From Schistosoma mansoni (taxonomy: Eukaryota > Platyhelminthes > Trematoda > Strigeidida > Schistosomatidae), in NCBI RefSeq assembly GCF_000237925.1, contig NC_031502.1, positions 41,594,655-41,658,654 of the forward strand: DNA of 64,000 nt, given 5' to 3'. The notes below the pieces were generated by a model that ran no database searches, was not told where the DNA came from, and worked only from the letters and a program-made list of their open reading frames with translations. Below, one piece after another: positions 49,183 through 61,000 of this stretch. The translations under genes were made by a program, and so were the position numbers. The stretch's first letter is position 1. The number at the start of each line of letters is the position of its first letter.

Positions 49183-49508
49183 TGATGATGCAACGGATGT
49201 TCTAATTTTACAACTAGTTACCAGTAGCACCTTCTATGTTCGATCGTTCCCAGTCAGATAGAAATCAGAAGTCAGACGAGAAGAGGCAGGAAAGATATAT
49301 TTGATTCGTTACCAATATATCGAGGACCTTTTCTATGAGCTGGCTAATGAAACGTAGGAGCTGTGTCCCACGCCGTGTTGAAACGTGATCTGGTGCGGAT
49401 GCATGACCGAAAGCCTTCAGATAAACAAGTCCACTTAAACAACGTGGTCAGCATCCAATGTCGAACACTTAATGAACTATTGATTTTGGGGAATTATTTA
49501 CAGCTACA
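49183..49508 (-). repeat. Solo LTR of the Boudicca-like family
   Basis: This 326-bp sequence is the reverse complement of the LTR at 355-682 with only scattered differences. It starts TGATGATGC and ends CAGCTACA. GTAT stands directly on both sides (49179-49182 and 49509-49512), a clean 4-bp target duplication like the GTGT of the full element. A solo LTR with intact target duplication normally results from recombination between the two LTRs of one insertion. Confidence 0.95.
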
Positions 49509-51105
49509 GTATTGTATTAGGAATTCAAAATTAGACAGTCATCAGACACAAAGGAATCGTTAGTTCATACAAACACCACAAGTTTGTAATAAGAGCTCTA
49601 TCAAGTACAAATTATTCGTCACTTTATACAAATACAACAAAAATACCTCGAATTTTATCCATGATTCTCATTGGTCACTTTAGGGACAGTTCAAGGTCGT
49701 TAAACCCGACAGTACTCAAATTGCTTTGGGAGGATGTTCTGTTTCTGTCCGACAATATCCAAAATATCTGCAGCTGTCCACCACTCCACACAACGTAGTA
49801 TTAAATCAGAAGTAGGGTCTTCCTTATTTATTAACTGCTTTTTGTTGGCAAATCTCTACTAGTCATGTGTGTTGACATACGTATGTAACATGTTACATAG
49901 ATATATAATTATACGTATACGTATAATCACAATTATACTAATCATTAGCAATAATAAGCAAACCATCCCAAACATTTTCAGTTATAATTTCACTTATCTT
50001 ATGGTTTGCCTCGACCATGAGTAACTCCGATACTAAACTGATATATTGTTTCCCATCCCCAGCTTTATAGACTTTTTTAAAATGCTGATTAGCATCTAGT
50101 TATATATATCAAAGCATGGATGTTTTCCAATCACACACTGTAAGCATTTTCTGAAGTAAGCACTAATTGCCTCTATTAGTTCCAGTCCAGTAATGTATCA
50201 GTTTCTATGCTTATAATGAGTAATTTAACACTTCATTTCGAATGGAGATGTATATATCAAAGCAACCCGTTAATTATAACTGCTGTATTTTCTATGCTTC
50301 TCGTAAATCTTCCGTTTAGGACTGTCTGTACATCCCAAGTATACTGGTAGGAAATTTAAGTAATAAGACCTTATATTTGCTGGCGCAACCATCAGTCTAA
50401 GTTTACCTCTCAACTATGGTTCCTTAGGTGCAGACTGGTCTGCTTTTATACTGATTCGCTAATTGATGTGCAGTGAACAGTGACTAGTCGATATTTTTTC
50501 ATTTGATATATAAAAATGCTTGCACAGTTATTATGACCACAGTGGCGAAACCATGTTGACTCACTGGTTAAAGACTTTAACAAGTCACCAGATGTTGAAG
50601 TTCCTGGGTGTCTCGTACTCATTTTTAATGTGAAAGTCCGACTTAGCCGTGGTGTTAATCTGGCTGTAAGGAGTTGAGTATACAGTGGGTCACGAATCAG
50701 TTAAACATCCTACCTGTGGAACGTGATCTCTTCTAGGTAAGGGCGTTTGATTACTGTGAGTTTCGTAATCGCTGTCCCCGAGGGATTTCTCACATTAGTA
50801 GTAATAATAGTAATAATAAGATAACGTTAAAAGGCAGGGAGATACTTTTCTATTCAATCGCTGTCGCGCCAAGTTTGTCGTGGTTTATTTAGTTTCTCAC
50901 TTAACCTCCTGTAAATTGCTATGCTTTTACTGTAATTAATAGTTTGAGTGTCAACGTTTAATTACTTAAGGGTTCAAGTAATTGAATAACTAACAATAGC
51001 TTTATGTATTTCATAGTGTTTCACAAAAGTTCTAATTATTATTTTTACTTTTCCAACGTATTTCTTATAGATGATTTAATAATTGTTTGGAATATCAAAA
51101 GTCTA
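49509..51105. other. Upstream region of the storkhead gene, no gene recognised
   Basis: About 1.6 kb between the solo LTR and the STOX start. It should hold the STOX promoter and 5' UTR, but no motif stands out. A less AT-rich patch at about 50540-50780 looks repeat-like and contains a weak tRNA-like stretch (GTTGACTCACTGGTTAAAG). Confidence 0.4.
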
Positions 51106-54100
51106 ATGTCCCTCTCATCAGACCTCACAAAATGCCTTGCAATTACTTTCTGCCGGCAGTTACAACCGTCACGTCTTACTTTGCATGTGTTTGATTTGTT
51201 TATTTCTTTCAAGTATATCAACGTTACACATCAACACAATTCATGGCTTTCTCAAGCTATCCAAAACTGTTATCTTATTGGTCATGTTGAACCATACTTA
51301 TTATTGATAGGTGGATCTTCCGCACATTTGCAAACTATAAAATTATCATGGGACAGAGGCCAACTTAAATCTCCTTTTGGTTTCTCAATCAACTCAGTGT
51401 GTATGTTTTCAGTTAGTTTGTAGTTACTCTTCATTTCTTAATGTATCAGATATGATGTGGCTCATAATACATTCTGTTGATCACATATAGTATTCATGAG
51501 GTTTTATACCTAATATCCTTTTTTAATCCTTTACGTTTAACGATGGCATCTTTATTCTTCTGATTTTATAACCAAGTAAATTTATACCTTAAAGCTGTTG
51601 GTGACCAAAAGTTCTCAGCCTTATACATTCTTTCGTTCATAGCTGTAATTAATAACCAATACATAGAGTCTGATAGACTATTTTTCTGTGTACTCTAATC
51701 TTGTTAAACAGGTCGAACATGTTGTTAGGTATAAGGATAGCGTTTGTTGATAACTCTCTAAAAAACTGCTTGTTCAGTCTTTTTAGTTTTCACTAATAGA
51801 GTATACATAACCAAAATCAGAGCTTTCGGTTCAGTAAAATAAATAACATTGTACGAATCCGATAGCACTGATCGTAACAGCTTTCAAATGTCTACAAGTG
51901 AAACATAATACTGTTTCATTCAGCGGAACGTTTCACACCTCAAGAATTTCAGGATGCTAATACTTAATTGTATTTGTAGTAAAGTAACGCGTATGACGTA
52001 TTTATCAGACTCCTCTCCTGATAACTAAAACGAATTTATTTACTAGTTGATCTACAAATGCTTACAAATGATCATGTATATATTTCGTTCTATATTCCGT
52101 ACAGCAGCAGATAATGTACGTCTTAAAACATTTTAGTCAGCGACTAGTTGTTCAGTCTTCTGATATCAAATTACTGATGAGCTATAAATCGATAGAAGTA
52201 CACCCGATCGACTAAATTGTAAATCTACTCATTTCTCGTCATAACTACGGAACTGTCCAATCATTTTTCTATTAGACCATGTTAGCCCCTTACTCAAAAT
52301 AATATTCATATAACCAATAGTTTAGATACGTTATTAGCTTCTTAATAACTTAATACAAAAGATTTCTGACACATTGGTTTAATGACTATCCTGGTGAGTA
52401 ACTTGTTCGTTATCTCTAAGCAGCCATTAACTGGGTAGAACAGCCTTTCGTAAAATTCTAGTTACATCTAATGGAAACTGAAAATAAATAAACAAACAAT
52501 TTACTTGATAAACATATTAAAAGTCTCAAGCTACTCATACGTTTACCATTTTTAGGGAATCTGAGTGTATATCATAACTTTCAGCAGCCTAGCATTAATT
52601 TGCTTTCAAACTTGCATTTCCACTATATGCATCGGAGTAATGTGCAAATTTAGACATCAACCTAGGGATACAGAACAGTGGTTCTTGCTTGAAACCGTAC
52701 TCAAGAATATTGAACAACTTGCCTACTTACCGCATACCATCACATATGATCAGTATTATTTGTTCATTATGCTGGAAAATTGATTGGTTTTGTATTATTG
52801 TCTTGGCGTTCATAGCAATTAAAATTGTTCCTATACTACCTGTTTACATGTTCTGGTCCTTTCTATAAATTCTATCTAAGAATGATGTTTATTCTTATAG
52901 CAGATGTTGGTTCCTGGTTCTTGGAGACTTCTCAGTTTAATGCAATGCGTTTGGAGGAGGTTATCTGTCAACTAGTTTGGCAAGTTACACAATCCGAACC
53001 TAGTTGTTCAGTAGAACGTCTAGTCAAATATCTTGAAGACGTATATCGCAGCATACAGCTTCCTATCCCTTCACTAGAAGATGTGAATAATTCTTTGGCA
53101 GTCTTAACTCGAGCTGGAGCGATATATTTTAGCGGTAATTAAAACTCTGTTATTTCTTGTGTATTAATTCATAACTGAATATCTAACTAGTTTGTTTTAC
53201 TCATTATTCAAGCATGTTTTTTATATTTATTAAAGTGGACTCAGTTTACATTAAATGTATAGATTATATATGAATAATCTCAGGGATTGGAATTTAAGTA
53301 ATTATCCAGCTTTTTTTGTCGAAGATAATAGTATTCGTAATTTGTACTCATATGAATTTATTTTTAAACTAATTCTGAAATAACACGTCAGCAATAATCA
53401 TTTGCGTAATAGGAAAGTTGTTGACTAACATTTGAAGCTATAGATCTATTGTACATCAGAGTATTTAGCTGCAAATTGATTTTTTTACCAAGTTTAATAA
53501 CATTTTTGTATTTTCATTATAATTTTATACTCTCTCATGGAAGTTAATTCGGTGAAGATTACTTATGAACTCAGTGTTAGATCAGTAGTTTTTTATAATT
53601 AATTATGACAGTCTAGTTTATAAAATGCTTTAATAGAAATAAATGGATCAGTTTGGATAAGAATATAAACAAAGCTCCATGAATAAAATGGTAAAGATCC
53701 AAACGATCAGATTCATATGAAAATTAGGAATGATCTGAACGAACAAGAGTTTTTATTTATGGAATCTAGTAATCCTTACTGATAGTGTGAAATCACCAAC
53801 CAACAACATTATCCGTTCTATAAAACTATGCGAATGAATATCAAAGGTTTTAGGATGTGTAGCAAACAATTTCTTTTTTATAAATCTCACCCTGCATGTT
53901 TAAGCCAATTTAAGTGAAATCATTCCCGTTAGTTTCTCAAGAGTTGCTTCTGACTAAGAATGTAATATACTAACCCAAGAATCAGTCAGTAGCCTTTGTT
54001 ATCACCTGTAAACTGTCACTGATCGTTTGTTCAATTTTTCAGATCATGAACATATACATTTAGATATTTTACTAAGTAATGCGTATTTATGTATTTATAA

Positions 54101-55035
54101 TCCCATAGAGTTTTTGTATGCATTGAAGTAGAGAGTTTGTGGCGTGTTGAATTTGAAGCCAATTTTTCTTACAGACTAACATCAGAACCATTGAAAACCA
54201 TAGGTACTCGTCCACTGTTTCGTCCCAGACTGAAGTTCCTTAGCTTTCTTATGGCTAATGATTTTATTTATATATACGTGTTGTGTTTCATACTTATTCT
54301 TAGTCATGTTAGGTCTATATCCATCTGTTTCTTCTCTTTTTTATCTCTCTATGTACATTTATACATCCAAAATAGGTCACGGATACAATCTTCTGACACC
54401 TGAAAAGTTAGCTGTTGCAAAATGGCTTGAAACTGTACCTGAAATATGTACAGACACTGAAAGTGTCTTGGATTGTCCAACTTTAAAATCAGCCCCTCTA
54501 GCAGAAACGGAGCCATTCGCACAAAATGCATCTTTATCTGATCCAGTTAACCGTTGTAATATTGTTCAAAACAACGACCAACTTCGTAATGCTAAACATA
54601 AAGTTGGGAATTCTACACATTATCGAAACACTAGTGCTCTGGTGCCAGTCCCTGAAAATCTAGAACTAGAACATTTGCTCAAGTCTTTCAGTGCACATTC
54701 CATAAGTTCATATCACCTTCGAAGTAATCATATAAGTCATTGCAATCCGGTTGTATTTGTTTCACCTACAAATAGTTTAAAATACCTCAATTCTCAGTTT
54801 CCCCTAACTTATAAAACAAATGAAATCAATAGTAATTATAAACCTAGAGTTATAAAATCAGCAAGAGAAAATGTTAGCAAGTTTAGTTCAGCTGATGTGA
54901 GTGATTCTCTTCAGTCGCACACGGCTCGGTCTAAAATCAAAATCCCGCATCATTCACAAATAGAAACACCTTCATTCGCCAAATATACTAAAATACCATC
55001 GAACAAAAAATGTAAGTTCTTTTCCGTAAATTAGT

Positions 55036-55069
<34 letters not shown>

Positions 55070-58000
55070 GTTCGGATAAATTCCGTAATTGTCAATATTT
55101 CTTGAGAAATGTTTGTGGTTTACATTTATCTTGGGACGTTTCATCTTTGTACATTGAGTCTCTACCTTATTTAAGCGAAGAGTTTCCAAACCCAAGTGAG
55201 TTGTCATTAACTTCAGCAACATTTATTGTAGATGTTTGCGACGTTAATTATCGTAAAAAAACTCTTTTGTAAGCCTACTTCTATAAATGTGAAGAGCTCT
55301 TCTGAATTGGATACTGCTCAATGTCTTCATTCGAAACCTCATTTATATTTAGTACTCTGTGCATAAAATTTATGTTAGCCAAAGGGAACTAACATTCAGG
55401 CCAACGATGTATTTATAATTAATATTGTTCAGTGATAAAAAACTAAAGTACATTCACAATAATCAATTTACCATAATCCAATTCATTAGTTAGTGTTAAA
55501 CAAAACATAATATCCGTAAATAAAATAATCCTTTATAGTAATTTATAGTTCATTTTAACAGATAAAAGTATTTCTTGTAAATGAATCTTTTGGCTTTTAA
55601 AACTTTTTCAGTACTCTAACAAAAACGTTATTCACTTGTCTCGATAGGCTTTAATAATTTTAATAGTGATCTCTCTCCCTCTCTTTTATTTAAGGGCATC
55701 ATTTTGTTTCTAAGCAATTGTATAACCAACTAGTTTTTTTAATGGTAGTAATTCATTCATAAGCCAGTTTCTTAAATGAATTTTCATAAATATTAGTATG
55801 TATATCTATTGAACTAGACTAGATGAAATTTATTTAGTGCCAAGATTTTCGGCTTAGCACTATCCTGATATTAAAACTCCCACATTCTTACAAAATTCTA
55901 CTGTGGAAACATTGCAACTTTATTTGAATAAATATTAATTTACAGACTTGCTGTGATGACAATATATAACGCTCTTGTCCTGTTATATACATGGACATTG
56001 TTTTAAAATAAATATTTTATTCAAAACAACCATAATGTCAAGATAGTAGAACGTCTTTCCTCTCTTTTCATTTATGTTTATCATTATCTTATTACCTGTG
56101 TAATATTAATTACCACTGTGTATTCGATTTTCCTCTGCAATCAATATTTATTGCTTCACATCCTTTGCTTTTTATTCGGTTGGTTTCCTCTATATGTACT
56201 GATATGCAATGTGTGGAAACTTGGGACAGTACATATCCCCTGTAGGTCTTACACATTACCTATGACAAACATACTACTAGATTGACAATATTGACAGCTA
56301 AATATTCGCAGTCAATTTCTTATCGACGACAGGGATTAATTCAGAATACCCCTGAAGCGACATCATGTTATTTACACTTTATTTTATTGTTTAAATCCAT
56401 CTTAACAGTGCCGAGTACTCGTTTAATATTTTCTTAAGAAAAGGTTAACTTTCTGTAAGTTTGCCAAATAGATATATTATGGAAATACGTTTATTATATG
56501 ATTACAAAAAGGGCGTAAAAAAGTATATTTCAAATTTCTTCTTAATCACTCTGAAGTAGCATATTACATGACAATTTGTCGTTAATAATATCAGGTAAAT
56601 CCTATCCGATGATTTGTAAACTTCACTTGTTTACCGTCTTTTGGTAAATTTATAGATATTTTATCTCTTATTAAATACATGCTCAAAGGTCTGGTAAGAT
56701 TTATGACAGTTTCTAGGGTCTAAATATGTAGTTCACACGGCAAACGTTGCCCTTTTAATTCTACTTTGTTTTGTTTTCGCATCATATTTTAATGTGTATG
56801 CCACTTCCATGATCCATTATCATCTGTATACAGTCTATCTAAGCTAAGTTTAAAAAAGGGACTCTTAGATAGATCATTGTATTTATCAGTTACCTGACGT
56901 TACTTCCGTATTTAGCTGTCGCCTGTGTAAAACTACAAAACTTTATGTACAGATATTCCTTTATAGATAAGATTTGTTCGTTTTTTATCAAAATAATGTA
57001 TATAATGTATATAATAATGAATATATGAATACTACACATATTGTAAGAGATTGTTAACGACAATACCCAAAAAGAAGTATGTTGGACAAAATGTATGTAG
57101 ACAAACAAGACGTGAATTGTACGGGTGATTATAAGATAGTGTTGCTTTTTTTACGGCTATCTTTTTTATTGAAAATATAAGTTAACTTAAAAGAATCTGA
57201 ATTCGTCTGAGCCTATGGTTCTTAGTTTTCTGTAGTTACATCAACTGCATGAATAATAGTAATTAACTTGTGTTAATGGGCAATTAATGTTGAAATTTCC
57301 ATTATTGCTAAACAGACATTGCAAAAAACATTCCGAAAAATATACTTTCATTAGATTGTTGCACCTGTCTTATCGCTTGAAATCTTTTACTTATTCCATT
57401 TACAACAAAATCCCCTCAACTTCTCACTTTATATTATAATAATTTACAAAGATATTATTATGCTTCTTTTAAAGTGTTTTTTAAATTTGTAAATCATTTG
57501 ACTATATTGTTACCAGTGAAGAGAATAAGCATATTCTAAAGCTTATAATGCAAATGAGATGTAATATTTATTGTTTCTTTGGGCCTGGGATAGAGCGGAA
57601 GATATCCGGATAGGAGATCCAAAATATACTCAGATACAATTATTCTAAGTATATAAATATATATTTATTCAAAAGCTGAAAGTTTGTATGTATTGTAATC
57701 CGTACACATTGTTGCAGATGCTCTTCAAATAAGTATTTCAAGTCATTGTAGGGAGTATATATGTATACATTTGTCAATATGACAGAAAATTATTGAGTAT
57801 AATGCTTAATAACATGAATCTTGGTTAACAATGTATACCTATTTTTAAGTTTAGCTATACATAAAATAATAAAGTAACATTTCGCCTCAAAGCGTTCTAA
57901 AACAAACTCCTTTGTCTTGTCTGTCAAAATGAAAACACTGCCCTAATTCTATCATTTTTAAGTGCTTCTTTTGATATAGCTGTACTTTCTGTACCAATTA

Positions 58001-61000
58001 TTTCGTCGTTAAATATGAACTAGTCATAATTGACATAAAATCTGAGACAAATATTGATTAGCTCAAGTTGTAGTACCAAATCACCACAACTAAATACAAT
58101 TAAAAATGTGTATACCAAACACATCGATATAAACCACGCACTAATTATAGTGAAAAAGACCAAACATTCAGAATACGGTTTGAGTAATAATTGTCCCAGA
58201 GAACTCAGTTGGTGAAGATTAATAGCCTGATTCTCCATCTTCGCATGGAGTACCCTACAGCGAACTCCGGCGCTGCCTACTCGATCGTTTTATGATGCGC
58301 AACTAGTACTTCAAAGACACATATGATTAAAAATATAGAGCCTACGCATGTCTTATGCTTTCATAAGTCATATCTCACAGGTATAGAATAGTACAGAGCG
58401 AACTGCTCCTCATCATACTAGCCCTCTCTCTAGCAGACAAACACCACAGGTGGTCCAGTGAGACTTCCAAAGTATGTCAATTGCTCAACTTCTTCAACCA
58501 CTCCACTCCCTATGATCGACTTGGGTGACTAGCTCTAAAACAGAATTTCGTATCTGAAGGAACATCCTAACCATACTAGTATTACTACTCAAGACGTTTA
58601 GGAGACTGAATTTTGTCAGGATTATCACCAAACAAGACGGTGTCATCTGTTTATTCTTAGTCAATAAGTAAATATGCTGACAGGAGATAAATCTCTATGA
58701 TGTCAGATAAAGAAAGTGTAATTTATAGGATAGTAACTATAACGAAATAAAGTTGAAAAGGGAGGTAGTGGGCATCCAGATGAAACTGAACCACCATTCT
58801 TACAGATTTCCAGGATCAAGTCATCAGGTGTCGCTGCTCCCTTGCTTCAGATTTGCTATGGCCTTTTCAATTTGATCAATAGTCTCAGTAAAGTGGTGAA
58901 AAATGTTTTGATTTGCCATCTAGATCGCTGGTAGTTACAGGCTACCGGAAGGTAGTTGAAAGCTTCTGTATCTATTTCGCCCGTCGTTCCAGGCTAAAAA
59001 TAGATCAGGGTTTTAGCTTTTTCTCAAATAAACCGATCAACAAATGACTTTTTAGGACCTTTCTAATACGTTTGAAAAGTTATCTATTTGTATTTATCGA
59101 CTCTGTTTTCTATTTTTCGCGTCCGTCATTTACGGCTTATTTCTTTATTTATTTAAACACATATATATTAGTACAAAAGGGCACCAGATACATATGCGCC
59201 ACACAAAATAATGAAAGCAGCAAGAGAAGGGATGAAAAGATAAGGCGGACTGAAATGTACAACCAGAAGACTCTTTCAGTTAAGAAAGTTAGAACCACTC
59301 TTTATGTAGAAAGTAAAAGAAGGTTGCAGCAGGTTCGTCACTGGCTTCTATTCTGAGCCATATCTGATAACGTCTCTAGCCACTGTGTTGCACCATCTCT
59401 CGGACCCCAGCCAGGGAGTCGTGAAGGACCAACAGAAGCTAGCCCTTTGCAGCTTTCTTTCATGCCACGAGAAAGACTGCCTCAGTATTTGTAATCGGTG
59501 GAAGCATTCACTTTCAACCAGACAGTGACTGGAGATCGTTTAGATAGGAAAGATTTTCCACCATGGGCGAGCTGCTGCATAAGTTGAAAAGTAAGGATAC
59601 ACAAATTGGGGATAAAAGGGGGTGAGTTAGCGATATGGTAAATAATAATAATGATAATAATAATAAAGGTAATAATAATAATAATGTAAATTGTCTTGCT
59701 TCTAGTATCAGCAGGGATAGTATCGTCAATAGAGTTCATCATTTCATTTATTTGTGTGTGGGCTGTGATACTGCCCGGGTGCCCAAACCGAAGCAGGTGG
59801 TTTTCTTAGGGGGCCACACCAGGAGCCTTTGACCTAAAGGTCTGATCCACAAGGCAGTGGAGCATCGTGAGGAGATGCAGTCCCATGGTAGCCGTCGACC
59901 AATGACAGGTTCGTCCGCCATTCGTTCCACCAGGATACTGGAGCCCATGTGCACCATTGGTTTGGAATCAGGGTTTCCCAACTCCCCTAGGTGAACCCTC
60001 CATGTCCACCAACCCGGTTAAAGCGCCGGACATTCGCTTTTCGTCCTCTCACTTTCGTAAACAACAACCCCGCCACGAGAAGGCAGTGAGTAGGACTTCC
60101 CTGGCAGAGGCTATATATTCGCTGGCCATGTGAAAGCATTTCAAGAGGGAGAGTAGACTCTCCCCACTCTCGACCGTACCAGGGCATTTGGGGGCATTTA
60201 CCGCTACTCATAGTCGTTTTATAGACTTTTAGTCAGTCTATATTTAGGTTGTCTCCGTTTTTTGTCGTGTTCGGAGTCTAATAAGATGAGTTTCTGGGCA
60301 TCTGCTAATGTAGTAAACACCACTAGTGTCCAGTGATCTTTCTTGATCTCTTAGTTTGAGACACTAATAAATAACACTGCTGTTTGGACATCATCCCAAG
60401 CGACTTCATGGAGAATATCACTTGGAAACAACATATATAAGCGAACAATACGATTCTTAACTACATCCTCATCAGTCTGTAAAACACGAAAATATTTATA
60501 TGCATATATGAAATCATCAAAAAAATCAAGTCAGTTTATGGGTCGATGATAAAACAGGGGAATAGATCACATAAATAAACAAGAAGAAATTACAAATTGA
60601 TATTGTGATGACAGGTGTACCAGTTGTGATAAAAATAATAAAGGCTTGAATCAATTTTTCATGGTAGGAAGTAGGCCAACGACTTGAAAGAATGGACACA
60701 GATAACATTCATTAAAATTCTAAAATTGCGTAGTTAGATGTGTTCTGATAATTGGAAAGTGAAGTGTATATTTAGAAAAGAGGTTGAAGATAAATAATAA
60801 ACAACCTGCTTGAATATCTGGGCTACCTGTTCCTACCATCTAAATATTTCAAAAAGTCATTAAGTTTTTTTGTTCTTAATACATCATTACGGCTATTGAT
60901 CCCATAACCTATTCGGGTGCGTTTCTGAAAAGTGTACAGCCTTTCGTTGTACAAGTTACAAAAGGCCCAATCAGAGATATCGTGGCTGCTGGCAATATGC

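Noticed and set aside
46660-49508. Reading the gypsy fossil and the neighbouring solo LTR as one element
   Set aside because: The LTR belongs to the Boudicca-like family and has its own target duplication, while the fossil's pol is of a different gypsy lineage.
52565-52783. 72-codon plus-strand frame between STOX exons 1 and 2
   Set aside because: Exons 1 and 2 join in phase without it and the alignment to STOX1 is continuous across that join.
54137-54375. Alternative STOX exon after CTTACAG near 54174
   Set aside because: Exon 2 joins directly to 54376 in phase and gives the conserved GxGYxxxTP motif; an extra exon would interrupt it.
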